Part shown: positions 25,846 to 34,566 of the stretch, in pieces
Layout of the letters: the number at the start of each line of letters is the position of its first letter
Numbering within the stretch: the first letter of the stretch is position 1
Made by a program: the position numbers and the translations under genes
DNA from: Corynebacterium imitans
Lineage (GTDB): Bacteria > Actinomycetota > Actinomycetes > Mycobacteriales > Mycobacteriaceae
NCBI RefSeq assembly: GCF_000739455.1
Contig: NZ_CP009211.1
Location: 2,441,159 to 2,505,158, forward strand
DNA length: 64,000 nt
Direction: 5' to 3'
Notes under the pieces: generated by a model
What the model saw: the letters and a program-made list of their open reading frames with translations, nothing else
Database searches by the model: none
What the model was told of the DNA's origin: nothing

Positions 25846-27449
25846 TCGTGTATGGCGTTCAGCAAGATCCCAATGATGTGGATGTCAACCCGTGTACTCA
25901 ACTCTGTCGGCATGAGCGGCACTTCCGTGACCGCATTGCCCTGCACTACGAGGGCCAGACATTCACCTACGCCGAGTTCACCAAAGAGGTGCGCCGCTGG
26001 GCCGCGCACTTTGTCGACGCCGGCGTAAACAGCGGCGACCGCATCGGCTACATCGGACAGAACTCCCGTTCCTTCCTCTTCGCCATGTTCGGCGCGTGGT
26101 GGATCGGCGCAGCATTCATGCCGTTTAACTTCCGCCTCTCCGCACCGGAGACCGCGAAGCTCTTCCTCCTGGGTACCCCACACACCGTGGTGGTTGAGGG
26201 TTCGCACGTGGGCAAGGCGAAATCCGTCTTCGGTATTGAGAAGCACCACGTCGTGGTTGTCGACGATGACCCGGCAGCTCCGGTCGATGAAGAAATCCCG
26301 CTGTTCTGGTCAGTGACCTCCAAGTTCACCGACGAGGGCACAGAGAGCCTGCGCAAGCCCGGCGCTCGCACGATGCAGGACCTCGCTCTGCTGCTGTTTA
26401 CCTCCGGCACAACCGGCCTGCCCAAGGGCGCTGAGCTCTCCTTCGGCAACCTGTGGTGGAACTCCATCAACGTGGACACGCTCGTGGATACCCGCCCTGG
26501 CGACACCTCGCTGGCCGTGGCACCGATGTTTCACGTCGGCGCACTGAATTCCTTTGCCATCCGTTCCTTCTTCCGCGGCAACACGCTCGTGGTCCAGCGT
26601 GCCTTCAACCCGCAGACCACGCTCGCACTGCTGGAAGAACACAGGATTGGATCGGTGTTTATGGTTCCGGCGATGCTGTCTGCCATTGCGCAAACGGAAG
26701 AATTCGGTAGCGCCGATCTTTCCAACCTGCGTGCAATTATCTGCGCTGGCGCGCCTGTGCCGCCCGCACTGATTAAGCAGTACGGTGAGAAGGACATCAA
26801 CATCCAGCAGGCATGGGGTTTGACCGAAACTGCCCCGTTTGCCACCTATCTGCCGGCGGACATGACCAAGTCGAAGCTGGGATCCTGCGGCTTCCCGATG
26901 CCCCACACCCAGGTCAAGCTCATGGACCCCGACACCGGTGAGCAGATCAAGGAGCCGGGCCGCCATGGCGAGATGTGGGTGAAGGGCCCGAACGTCGCGC
27001 TGGGCTATTGGAATAACCCGGAAATGACGCAGAAGTCCTACACCGCCGGGTGGTTCCACTCGGGCGACATCGGCTACGTCGACGAGGACGGTTTTTACTA
27101 CGTCGTCGACCGCCTTAAGGATCTGATCATCTCCGGTGGCGAGAATGTCTACCCCGCCGAGGTCGAGCGCATCCTAGCCGAAGACCCTTCCTTCACCCGC
27201 AGCGCCGTCGTCGGCGAGTTCGACGAGAAGTGGGGCGAGAAAATCGTCGCGGTCATCGAGCGTATCGACGACAGCGAAATCACCCTCGAGCGCGTCCGCG
27301 ACCACTGCTCGCGCCATCTCGCCCGTTACAAACTGCCGTCGAAGGTGGTCATTGTGGATGAGCTGCCCCGCAACCCCGGCGGCAAGCTGGACAAGCTCTT
27401 CCTGCGCCAAGCAGTGCGCGAAGGCACGATCGGGGAGGTCGTCTCGTGA
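25842..27449 (+). CDS. Acyl-CoA synthetase (AMP-forming)
   Basis: A 535-residue ANL-superfamily ligase that activates a carboxylic acid to its CoA thioester through an acyl-AMP. The AMP-binding P-loop is LLFTSGTTGLPKGAE near residue 185. QQAWGLTETAPF is motif A5, YWNNPEM and WFHSGDIGYVDEDGFYYVVD cover A7, and RLKDLIISGGENVYPAEVE is the hinge A8. The catalytic lysine is in NPGGKLDKLFLR near the C-terminus. It overlaps both neighbours by 4 bp, so it is coupled to hcaB. It may make cinnamoyl-CoA or phenylpropionyl-CoA, a side-chain route parallel to ring dioxygenation; the substrate is inferred from context. Confidence 0.9.
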   Translation: MIVYGVQQDPNDVDVNPCTQLCRHERHFRDRIALHYEGQTFTYAEFTKEVRRWAAHFVDAGVNSGDRIGYIGQNSRSFLFAMFGAWWIGAAFMPFNFRLSAPETAKLFLLGTPHTVVVEGSHVGKAKSVFGIEKHHVVVVDDDPAAPVDEEIPLFWSVTSKFTDEGTESLRKPGARTMQDLALLLFTSGTTGLPKGAELSFGNLWWNSINVDTLVDTRPGDTSLAVAPMFHVGALNSFAIRSFFRGNTLVVQRAFNPQTTLALLEEHRIGSVFMVPAMLSAIAQTEEFGSADLSNLRAIICAGAPVPPALIKQYGEKDINIQQAWGLTETAPFATYLPADMTKSKLGSCGFPMPHTQVKLMDPDTGEQIKEPGRHGEMWVKGPNVALGYWNNPEMTQKSYTAGWFHSGDIGYVDEDGFYYVVDRLKDLIISGGENVYPAEVERILAEDPSFTRSAVVGEFDEKWGEKIVAVIERIDDSEITLERVRDHCSRHLARYKLPSKVVIVDELPRNPGGKLDKLFLRQAVREGTIGEVVS

Positions 27450-27766
27450 GCTTCCAATACGTAAAGGATCACCCGATTCGCCACACCTACCCGTATGGCT
27501 CTCACGATGTGATTCTGCCCTACAACAACGCAGAGGGCTTACGCGAACGGGTCCGCGAGGTCTTTGACACGGATCCGGAGTGCCGCCGAGTGATCGTGCC
27601 TGTGGAGCCGGACAACGTGGAAGAGGTCTCCGCCTGCGAAGACGCCGGCATGCGCTACGTACTCGATGTACAGCTCCGCACCGGCGAAGAGCACGCCCTC
27701 ATGGTTGCAGAGCCTGACTGGGTGGCCAACCAATCCACCGATACGAAGAACCTGGAGCTGACATGA
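27446..27766 (+). CDS. Small GNAT-like protein
   Basis: A 106-residue protein. The second half, RRVIVPVEPDNVEEVSACED then AGMRYVLDVQLRTGEEHALM, resembles the C-terminal part of GNAT acetyltransferases (strand, N/E helix, AGFR-like turn, two strands). The acetyl-CoA pyrophosphate-binding motif A is missing, so this is either a reduced family member or a binding protein. It overlaps the ligase stop (GTGA) and the thioesterase start (ATGA), so all three should be made together. No function can be assigned. Confidence 0.6.
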   Translation: MSFQYVKDHPIRHTYPYGSHDVILPYNNAEGLRERVREVFDTDPECRRVIVPVEPDNVEEVSACEDAGMRYVLDVQLRTGEEHALMVAEPDWVANQSTDTKNLELT

Positions 27767-28179
27767 GTTTTATCGACGACTGGAACGCCATGTACGAGAA
27801 AGTGCATGACGTCAAAGAGACCCTGCAGCTGTACCCCATCGAGGGCAACAAAGAGGTAGTCAAGCTCGGCATGCCGCTGACCCAGGCGGTCTCGCAACCG
27901 GCTGGCATGTTCTCCGCGCCGGCACTGTTCGGCCTGGCCGACCTGTCCGCCACGTGGCTGGCCATGCAACAGGTGCCGAAGGGCGTCTTCCCGCTCGCGG
28001 TCGCCTCGAGCATCAACGTGGTCTCCAACGTGAACTCGGGCGATGCCATCTCCACCTCGCGCATCGTCCGCGCAGGCAGGACGATCATTGTCACCGACAC
28101 GGAGATTCACTCCGCGGAGACCGGCAAGCTGCTGGCCAAGATCAGCTGCACCTACTCACTGCCGCCTCAGAAGAAATAG
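27763..28179 (+). CDS. PaaI-family (hotdog) thioesterase
   Basis: A 138-residue single hotdog-fold protein. It matches PaaI-type acyl-CoA thioesterases in length and in the helix AGMFSAPALFGLADLSATWL followed by SSINVVSNVNSGDAISTSRI strands. These enzymes hydrolyse aryl- or hydroxyacyl-CoA esters and often clear dead-end CoA esters in aromatic pathways. It closes the hcaECDFB-ligase operon and is followed by a strong terminator. Confidence 0.8.
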   Translation: MSFIDDWNAMYEKVHDVKETLQLYPIEGNKEVVKLGMPLTQAVSQPAGMFSAPALFGLADLSATWLAMQQVPKGVFPLAVASSINVVSNVNSGDAISTSRIVRAGRTIIVTDTEIHSAETGKLLAKISCTYSLPPQKK

Positions 28180-28191
28180 TACGAAAACGAC

Positions 28192-28233
28192 AAAAGGAAG
28201 TACCCCGGACCAACTTCCGGGGTACTTCCTTTT
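28192..28233. terminator. Strong terminator after the hca operon
   Basis: Perfect 17-bp arms, AAAAGGAAGTACCCCGG and its complement, around an 8-base loop, with A and T runs at the ends. It can stop transcription from both sides, serving the hca operon and the convergent membrane-protein gene. Confidence 0.92.
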
Positions 28234-28240
28234 GCGTAGC

Positions 28241-28891
28241 TTATTCGACCGGCTTGACCATCCGCTTAGCCAGCGGCGTACAGGCGCCGACGATGAAACC
28301 GAGAGTAAGCGCCGAGACGATCGTGGCCTCGCGGGCAGCCTCGAAATTGCCCACCCAGAGGATGGAAAGCACCACGGCGATGGCGACGCACGTGATGTCG
28401 AAAATGAGCTTGACCTTGTAGAAGGGTTTGCGCCGCAGCGTCGCAACGGTGGCCACGAACCCCTCCCCCGGCAAGAACACCGCATTTGCGGTGGCGAGGA
28501 TGGACACGCCGAAGCCAAGGAATACGAGGCCCACTGCGACGAGTGCGACTTGGGCGGCGTAGTTGTCGGACGCCAAGGGGTGAAACAGGTACATCCACCC
28601 ATCCAAACTCGCACTCCCAATAAATAGTGCCGGGAGCTGGAGCCAGTACCTTCGCGGAAAATCTTGACGCAGCATGAGCCACTGCGCGGCGATGAGGATG
28701 AGGTTAAGCGCAAACGTCCACCCCCCGAAGCTTAGGCCGCCGATCAGCGTCATCGCATAGACGGGCGAAGACACAGGTGGCGTACCCAATTGGCTGGTGG
28801 TGACAAGCGCTGTGCCTCCCATCATGACCATGATGGCAAAAACTGAATATGCGTAGTCTCTAGGCCGCGCGTGGCTAATCGTATTGTTCAT
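28241..28891 (-). CDS. YczE/YitT-like membrane protein
   Basis: A 216-residue integral membrane protein with about five hydrophobic helices, resembling the YczE/YyaS/DUF6198 group. Typical pieces are the first helix ending GTALVTTSQLGTPPVSSPVY and the later FLGFGVSILATANAVFLPGE. Functions in the group are not established. It lies between two operons of the aromatic island, transcribed toward the hca operon, and shares no obvious promoter with mhp genes. Confidence 0.75.
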   Translation of the reverse strand: MNNTISHARPRDYAYSVFAIMVMMGGTALVTTSQLGTPPVSSPVYAMTLIGGLSFGGWTFALNLILIAAQWLMLRQDFPRRYWLQLPALFIGSASLDGWMYLFHPLASDNYAAQVALVAVGLVFLGFGVSILATANAVFLPGEGFVATVATLRRKPFYKVKLIFDITCVAIAVVLSILWVGNFEAAREATIVSALTLGFIVGACTPLAKRMVKPVE

Positions 28892-28916
28892 AGCGTTTCG
28901 TCCCTACGTAAGGCAC

Positions 28917-28948
28917 AAGGCACCCAAACCTTGATGTTTGGGTGCCTT
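28917..28948. terminator. Terminator of the mhpABC operon
   Basis: AAGGCACCCAAAC and GTTTGGGTGCCTT are perfect 13-bp arms with a 6-base loop, 15 bp past the mhpC stop codon. Confidence 0.88.
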
Positions 28949-28962
28949 GAGGAAGGAAGGTA

Positions 28963-29817
28963 TTAGAAGTGGCGCTTCAGCCACTCGATGATCACCTGGT
29001 TGAACTCCTCGCTGCGCTCAACCTGGGACCAGTGACCGGTCTGGGAGAAGAGGTGCGCATCCGCGTTCGGGATGGTCTGCACCAGGTCCCACGTGCGGGA
29101 AACGGGGATGACCGCATCCTGCATGCCGTGAATCAGCAGCACCGGGATCTCCAACTCGGCGAGCTTGTCGAAGTCAAGCGGGAGCGCGTCGCGGTCGCGG
29201 TCGCGTGCGGCGACGACCTCCTTCAGGCGGTCGCTCGCGGTGTCGTTGAGTGCGGACTCGTAACGCAGCTTGACCAGCTCGTCGGTGACCAGGGACTTAT
29301 CCACGACGAAGAGCTCCAGCGTGTCGCGGATGCCCTCCTCAGTCAGGGTCGGGTTCGAGTGGCCCTTCAGCGCCTTGGTCAGCTTCGCACCACCGGTCCC
29401 CATCGAAATGATGCCCGACAGACGCTCCGGGAAGTCGAGTGCGAACTGGAAGGCGAGCCAGCCGCCGAGGGAGTTACCCACGATCCAGGTCTTCTCGATG
29501 CCCAGAGCGTCCAGCACGCGCACTGCGTGGCGGACCCACTCGCGGATGCCGTACTCGGTGCCGGGAGCAGTGATGGACTGGCCGTAGCCAATGGAGTCAA
29601 TGGCGATAGTACGGCCGACCTCGGAGATCTGCGGCAGGTTCAGCCACCAGTTCGCGGCAGCGGTCACGCCGGTGCCGGAGCCGTGCAGGAAGAGGATCGG
29701 CTCGCCCTCGCCGAGTTCGTGGTAGTGGGTGAGCTCGCCCGGTGCAGTTTCAATCCACTTGTCCTCCAGGCCGAAGAACGGGTCGGTGGTGTAGTCCGGA
29801 ATGTTCACGGTAGACAT
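28963..29817 (-). CDS. mhpC: 2-hydroxy-6-oxonona-2,4-dienedioate hydrolase (C-C bond hydrolase)
   Basis: A 284-residue alpha/beta hydrolase that would cleave the ring-fission product into 2-hydroxypenta-2,4-dienoate and a dicarboxylic acid (succinate, or fumarate for the cinnamate route). The oxyanion motif is HGSGTGVTAAANW, the nucleophile elbow GNSLGG (Ser116), the acid is in HGMQDAVIP and the catalytic His in TGHWSQVE. This order is that of MhpC/BphD enzymes, and the length is standard. It is last in the mhpABC operon, 27 bp after mhpB. Confidence 0.9.
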   Translation of the reverse strand: MSTVNIPDYTTDPFFGLEDKWIETAPGELTHYHELGEGEPILFLHGSGTGVTAAANWWLNLPQISEVGRTIAIDSIGYGQSITAPGTEYGIREWVRHAVRVLDALGIEKTWIVGNSLGGWLAFQFALDFPERLSGIISMGTGGAKLTKALKGHSNPTLTEEGIRDTLELFVVDKSLVTDELVKLRYESALNDTASDRLKEVVAARDRDRDALPLDFDKLAELEIPVLLIHGMQDAVIPVSRTWDLVQTIPNADAHLFSQTGHWSQVERSEEFNQVIIEWLKRHF

Positions 29818-29844
29818 GTCGTACTCTCCTTGTGTGGTTGGTGG

Positions 29845-30786
29845 TTAGTTAGCCAGCATGATGCCGAAACCGGCAATGTATTCCTTGATGGCTCGGTAAT
29901 ACTCGAACTCAATCTCGTAGTCGCCGCCCGTTGCCTCAGCCAAAGCCGAGAAGCCTGCAACCCAGGTGCGCACCTCGTGCGAGGAGTGGCCTGCCTCGCG
30001 GTCCATGCCCTCGACGGTGTAGGAGTCGAATGCCGTGGGGTCCCCGGACGCGCAGCGGCGCATGAACTCGCGGTCCCACTCGGGGTTCAGATCCAAGATG
30101 TTGGTCATCTCACCGGCGGCGAACTTGCGGCCGGTAGAAATGACGCGCTCCTGGCGCTCAGCACGTGCCTCCGGGGTGGGGTAGCGGCCGTTGAGCATGA
30201 GCTTACGGGCCTTCTCATCGGCAGTCACCCACTGCGGCACCGGCGGGTCGTGGGACAGGCCGCCGGAGGAGATGAGCAGAATCTTCTTGTCCTGCGCAGC
30301 CGCCCACGCACCAATCGCCTTGCCCAGCAGGCGTACGCGCTTCATCGGCACGAAAGGACGCGCGAGGCCGTTGACGTAGACAGCGATCACGGGCTTGGCC
30401 GCGATGTCGCCGTAGATGATCTCCATGGGCTGCACCGCGCCGTGGTCGATCTCCATACGGCGCGAGATCGCCACGTCGACCTCGTTGTCCATGATGAACT
30501 GGGCGAGGTCCTGCGCCAGCTCCTCCGGCGTGTCCAGGAAGCCCTCCTGCGAGTCGTAGTCGCCGACGCCGAGGGACTGGAAGCCCACGCAGAACGGCGG
30601 CATGTGGTCGTAGAAGAAGCCGTTGTAGTGGTCCGGGGCAAAGTTGATGATCAGGTCCGGGTCGTAGTCCTTGACGAACTCGCGGACCTTTTCAAAGCTG
30701 CCCTCCATCTCCTGCTTCACCTCCTCGCCAGGGTCGTTGTAACCCAGCAGTGGCGAGTGCGACATTGCCACGAGTTTGACTGCCAT
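29845..30786 (-). CDS. mhpB: 3-(2,3-dihydroxyphenyl)propionate 1,2-dioxygenase
   Basis: A 313-residue class III (LigB-type) extradiol dioxygenase that opens the ring of 3-(2,3-dihydroxyphenyl)propionate next to the hydroxyls, using Fe(II). The early MSHSPLLG motif with His10, the DHYN region, and His115 (IDHGAVQPM) and His179 (SSGGLSHDPP) fall at the same numbers as the known acid-base residues His115 and His179 of E. coli MhpB. The length is as in that enzyme. The ATG follows AGGAAGG; 14 bp separate it from mhpA. Confidence 0.95.
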   Translation of the reverse strand: MAVKLVAMSHSPLLGYNDPGEEVKQEMEGSFEKVREFVKDYDPDLIINFAPDHYNGFFYDHMPPFCVGFQSLGVGDYDSQEGFLDTPEELAQDLAQFIMDNEVDVAISRRMEIDHGAVQPMEIIYGDIAAKPVIAVYVNGLARPFVPMKRVRLLGKAIGAWAAAQDKKILLISSGGLSHDPPVPQWVTADEKARKLMLNGRYPTPEARAERQERVISTGRKFAAGEMTNILDLNPEWDREFMRRCASGDPTAFDSYTVEGMDREAGHSSHEVRTWVAGFSALAEATGGDYEIEFEYYRAIKEYIAGFGIMLAN

Positions 30787-30800
30787 GTTTTTATCCTTCC

Positions 30801-32528
30801 TTAGTTTTCCGTGCTCTTTGGGTATGCGCGGACGCTCGCTGCACGTTTGTACGCCTCCCATGCTTGACCCGCCTGGGCATTGAGCATCGCCGCTGCAACG
30901 AAGCGGTCGGGCCTGACCAGCACGGTGCCGACTGCGCGGGTGTCAAAGAAGCCCTTGAGTGCGCCAGTGATATCCGAGACAACCTCGGTGTCTTCCGACA
31001 CGTACTGCTTTGCCCACTCGACCTGCGTCGGGCTGACAGCGCAGACCAGTTTGATCTCGGCTGCAGCCAGCTCTGCAAGCTGCTCGGATGTAAACAGCCG
31101 GGCCGGGTCCACGCCCCAGCTCACCATCGCGTGGTTGAGACCCAGCGCGTCATCGAGCAGCACTTCCGCGCCGTTGTACTCCACCTTCGGCTGGATAAGC
31201 TGCAATCCCACCGGCGACATCTTGTTCACCGCAACACGCGAGGTGATAATCCGCGGGCGACGCGACGGGTCGTTCGAGCGATCCGCCTCGCCAGGCTTGA
31301 GCGTTGCCTGATCAACCACGGCACCGCGGCCGTAGCGTGGCACCGGCTTGAACTTCATATCCGCGAAGTACTCTTTGACCCGCGGCGACAGGTTCATCAG
31401 CTTCGCCGCCGTGTCGCGCGCGAAGGCTACCTTCTTGTCAGTCGGCTTAATCACCGTGCCGAAGGTCATGGACAAATCGATCATGGCCTTGGCATGGTCG
31501 CGGCGCTCGACATCGTAGGTATCAAGCAGTGCGGGGCTGAACTTGCCCTGCAGGACGCCCGCGAGCTTCCACGACAGGTTGGTGACGTCCCTGATACCGG
31601 AGTTGTAGCCCTGCCCCATCCACACGGGCATGAGGTGGGCCGCATCACCGGCGATGAGCACGTTGCCCTTGCGGAAGCTGCGCGCCATGCGGCCGTGGTG
31701 GGTGAACACGCGACGACGGATTACGTCCAGTTTGGTGCCTTCTGGGATGTGCTCGGAGAGCAGCTCCTCGATGAAGGCGTTGTCCTCGACCTTTTCGGTG
31801 GGCTCGTCGTCGAAAAGCATGAACTCCCAGCGCCGGACGCCATGTGGCAGGCCGATGGAGACGTAGGGACGGTTCGGGTCCGCGCCGAGGTAGACGTTCG
31901 GTGCGCCGAGCGGATCGTTGTTCACGTCGACGACGACCCAGCGTGTTGAGGGCGACTTTCCTTCGAACTCGGTGCCCATCCACTTGCGGGTAAACGAGCG
32001 GCCGCCCTCGCAGCCTACGAGGTACTTCGCGGTGATGGTCTCTTGCTCGCCGGTGCGCTCCTCGCCTTCCTCGCCACGTACGTGCTCGAAGGTTGCGCGC
32101 ACGCCGCCGGCGACCTCTTCGATCTTGACCAGCTCGCGGCCAAAGGTGGTGGTGACGTGCGGGAAGCGGGACAGGCCCTCGAAGGATGCCTTGTCCGCGA
32201 GCGGCTGGAGGAAGCCAAACTTGCGGGGCCAGCCGTAGGGCTCGCCTTGCGGGTTGTTGGTGAGGATGACGTTGCCGGCACCGTCGACAAGCCGCATGAT
32301 GTGGTGGGGAATGGTGTAGGGCAAAAATTCCTTGGCCAGCCCCATCGCCTGGATGGTGCGCATGGACTCATCATCAAGGCCCACGCCGCGCGGGTAGTCG
32401 ATGAGCTGGTCACGCTTCTCCATCACCGCGACAGAGACTCCGCGGATGCCGAGCAGGTTTGCCAGAGCAAGACCGACGGGACCGGTACCAATGACCAATA
32501 CATCGACGTCTGCATTCACTACACCCAT
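30801..32528 (-). CDS. mhpA: 3-(3-hydroxyphenyl)propionate hydroxylase
   Basis: A 575-residue FAD monooxygenase of the class A aromatic hydroxylases. It would turn 3-(3-hydroxyphenyl)propionate into the 2,3-dihydroxy compound with NADH and O2, giving a second entry to the meta-cleavage route besides hca. DVLVIGTGPVGLALANLLG binds the FAD ADP moiety at the N-terminus, and VLIAGDAAHLMPVWMGQGYN is the GD motif in the middle. About 150 residues of thioredoxin-like C-terminal domain follow. ATG at MGVVNADVD was preferred over an upstream in-frame ATG that lies in the operator region. It opens the leftward operon. Confidence 0.93.
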   Translation of the reverse strand: MGVVNADVDVLVIGTGPVGLALANLLGIRGVSVAVMEKRDQLIDYPRGVGLDDESMRTIQAMGLAKEFLPYTIPHHIMRLVDGAGNVILTNNPQGEPYGWPRKFGFLQPLADKASFEGLSRFPHVTTTFGRELVKIEEVAGGVRATFEHVRGEEGEERTGEQETITAKYLVGCEGGRSFTRKWMGTEFEGKSPSTRWVVVDVNNDPLGAPNVYLGADPNRPYVSIGLPHGVRRWEFMLFDDEPTEKVEDNAFIEELLSEHIPEGTKLDVIRRRVFTHHGRMARSFRKGNVLIAGDAAHLMPVWMGQGYNSGIRDVTNLSWKLAGVLQGKFSPALLDTYDVERRDHAKAMIDLSMTFGTVIKPTDKKVAFARDTAAKLMNLSPRVKEYFADMKFKPVPRYGRGAVVDQATLKPGEADRSNDPSRRPRIITSRVAVNKMSPVGLQLIQPKVEYNGAEVLLDDALGLNHAMVSWGVDPARLFTSEQLAELAAAEIKLVCAVSPTQVEWAKQYVSEDTEVVSDITGALKGFFDTRAVGTVLVRPDRFVAAAMLNAQAGQAWEAYKRAASVRAYPKSTEN

Positions 32529-32562
32529 GTGCGGCTCCCTTCTCTCCATCAATGTTGCGCCC

Positions 32563-32578
32563 CGTGAGTCACCTCACT
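32563..32578. promoter_or_regulatory. GlxR-like site in the mhp divergent region
   Basis: CGTGAGTCACCTCACT has the GTGA-N6-TCAC core of the GlxR consensus, 35 bp before the mhpA start. Carbon-source (cAMP) control of the pathway is the expected meaning. Confidence 0.5.
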
Positions 32579-32630
32579 TTGCCTGCGCCTGCCATCAGAC
32601 AATCACACGCACGATTTAGCGCACCCTTAA

Positions 32631-32647
32631 TTCCGTCTCGCGGAACG
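32631..32647. promoter_or_regulatory. ATTCC-N7-GGAAC operator, mhpA side
   Basis: An inverted repeat of the same box as before hcaE and the first dioxygenase operon, about 100 bp upstream of mhpA. Confidence 0.65.
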
Positions 32648-32712
32648 GATTTCCCCAAATGGGGGCATCAGGCGACTCCCTCGCCACTTAAATCGCCCAC
32701 ATTTCCTGCCGT

Positions 32713-32729
32713 GTTCCGCCACATGGAAT
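32713..32729. promoter_or_regulatory. GTTCC-N7-GGAAT operator, mhpD side
   Basis: GTTCC-GCCACAT-GGAAT lies 42 bp upstream of mhpD, at or next to its expected promoter. With the copy at 32631 it gives each divergent operon one box. Confidence 0.68.
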
Positions 32730-32770
32730 ACATTGCCCGGCTGTGCCGCGCTCTGCCTAGGCTTTCCGGC

Positions 32771-33568
32771 ATGAGCAACGCAACTGAGAAGAACGAGCAG
32801 GCTGTCCGCGAGGCTGCGGCCGCGCTCATTGACGCATATGAAACCGGTAACCCGATTCCACCCCTGCGCAATTCCTTCGAGGGCATGGACATTGCGGATG
32901 CCTACCGCGTGCAGAAGGCACAGATCCCGGCGCTTACCGAAAAGTGGGGCGAGATTGTCGGCCGCAAGGTCGGACTGACTTCCCTGGCGATGCAGAAGCA
33001 GCTGGGCGTCGACTCCCCGGACTTTGGTTTCTTCACCGAGGCTCAGCTCTACCGCGATGACGCACGCATCGCCGCAGACACCTTCATCTCGCCGAAGGTG
33101 GAGCCGGAGTTCGCGTTTCTGCTGAACAAGGAGCTTTCCGGCGGCAACACGACGCGCGCCGACGTCGCGGAGGCGATCGAGTCCGTCCACGCCGCGATCG
33201 AGATCATCGATAGCCGCATCAAGGACTGGGACATCACGCTGCCGGACACGATTGCGGATAACGCCTCGTGCGGCGCGGTGGCTATCAGCGAGGCACCGCT
33301 CGAGGTCGCCATCGAGGCCCTCAATGCAACCACGTGCTCGCTGCTTATCGACGGCACCGTGACCGGCACCGGCAAGGGCGAGGACGTCCTCGGCGACCCG
33401 CTTGAAGCCGTCGCGTGGCTGGCGAACATCCTGCACGAGCAGGGCGACGTGCTCGCGGCAGGCCAGTGGGTCCTTCCCGGCAGCATCACCAGCGCAGCCC
33501 CCGTGGATGCGGGAAGCTCCGCCACCGCCGACTTTGGCAGCCTCGGTACCTTGACCATTCACTTCTAA
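32771..33568 (+). CDS. mhpD: 2-oxopent-4-enoate hydratase
   Basis: A 265-residue hydratase that adds water to 2-hydroxypenta-2,4-dienoate to form 4-hydroxy-2-oxovalerate, with a divalent metal. Family landmarks are GRKVGLTSLAMQKQLGVDSP, the metal-binding VEPEFAFLL glutamates and SRIKDW ... ADNASCGAV. The length matches E. coli MhpD. It starts the rightward operon mhpDFE from the shared 242-bp promoter region. Confidence 0.93.
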   Translation: MSNATEKNEQAVREAAAALIDAYETGNPIPPLRNSFEGMDIADAYRVQKAQIPALTEKWGEIVGRKVGLTSLAMQKQLGVDSPDFGFFTEAQLYRDDARIAADTFISPKVEPEFAFLLNKELSGGNTTRADVAEAIESVHAAIEIIDSRIKDWDITLPDTIADNASCGAVAISEAPLEVAIEALNATTCSLLIDGTVTGTGKGEDVLGDPLEAVAWLANILHEQGDVLAAGQWVLPGSITSAAPVDAGSSATADFGSLGTLTIHF

Positions 33569-33601
33569 TACCCAAACCCTTAAAGACCAAGGAGTGCGCA
33601 C

Positions 33602-34561
33602 ATGACCACCCCAGTGACCGAACGCCCGTTCACCGCCGCGATCGTCGGCTCCGGCAATATCGGTTCAGACCTGCTGATCAAGCTGCTCGAGCGCAGCGAG
33701 CTGATCAACCCCACCTACATGATCGGCATCGATCCTGAGTCCGACGGGCTGAAGCGCGCCGCGGACAAGGGGCTTACCGTCTCTGCCGAGGGCGTCGACT
33801 GGCTGCTGGACCTGCCGAAGGACGAGCTTCCGGACTTCGTCTTCGAGGCGACCTCCGCTGGCGCGCACGCGGCGAACGCGCCGCGCTACCGCGAGGCGGG
33901 CATCCACGCCGTGGACCTCACCCCCGCCGCGGTCGGCCCGTACGTCTGCCCGCCGGTGAACCTGGATGCGGTGGACGATGTGTGGAACGTGAACATGATT
34001 ACCTGTGGTGGTCAGGCCACTACCCCGATCGTTGCCGCTATCTCCTCGGTCGTTGACGTGGAGTACGCGGAGATCGTCGCTTCGATTTCTTCCAAGTCGG
34101 CTGGCCCCGGCACCCGCGCCAACGTGGACGAGTTCGTGGAGACCACGTCCCGCGCGCTCGAAGAGGTTGGTGGTGCCAAGAAGGGCAAGGCCATCATCAT
34201 CCTCAACCCGGCCGAGCCGCCGGTGATGATGCGTAACACCGTCTACGCCGGTGTGCCCGCGGAAGCGGCCGTGCCTGGTGAACTGCGTGACAAGATTACT
34301 GCTTCCGTCGAGGCCATGGTGGCAAACGTGCAGCAGTACGTGCCCGGCTACAAGCTCACGGCTGACCTGCAGTTTGAAGAAGCCCAGGAGCGCTGGGGCG
34401 GCATGGCGCGCGTGACTGCGCTGGTGCAGGTTCGCGGTGCTGCCGACTATCTGCCGGATTTCGCCGGCAACCTGGACATCATCACCTCCGCAGCGACCAA
34501 GACTGGTGACCTGTTGGCACAGAAGATTCTTGACGGCTCCAACAACAAGGAAGGGAACTAA
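33602..34561 (+). CDS. mhpF: Acetaldehyde dehydrogenase (acylating)
   Basis: A 319-residue CoA-acylating dehydrogenase that converts acetaldehyde from the aldolase into acetyl-CoA with NAD and CoA. The Rossmann motif is [13 protein letters not shown] and the catalytic cysteine is Cys135 in [10 protein letters not shown]. It forms a channelling complex with the aldolase MhpE encoded 5 bp downstream; such pairs are always adjacent. AAGGAG precedes the ATG. Confidence 0.95.
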   Translation: MTTPVTERPFTAAIVGSGNIGSDLLIKLLERSELINPTYMIGIDPESDGLKRAADKGLTVSAEGVDWLLDLPKDELPDFVFEATSAGAHAANAPRYREAGIHAVDLTPAAVGPYVCPPVNLDAVDDVWNVNMITCGGQATTPIVAAISSVVDVEYAEIVASISSKSAGPGTRANVDEFVETTSRALEEVGGAKKGKAIIILNPAEPPVMMRNTVYAGVPAEAAVPGELRDKITASVEAMVANVQQYVPGYKLTADLQFEEAQERWGGMARVTALVQVRGAADYLPDFAGNLDIITSAATKTGDLLAQKILDGSNNKEGN

Positions 34562-34566
34562 GACCC

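Noticed and set aside
28969..30804. A 611-codon open frame on the plus strand opposite mhpB and mhpC
   Set aside because: It mirrors two well-recognised genes in the GC-rich reverse frame, has no ribosome site or domain pattern, and its composition is that of an antisense shadow.
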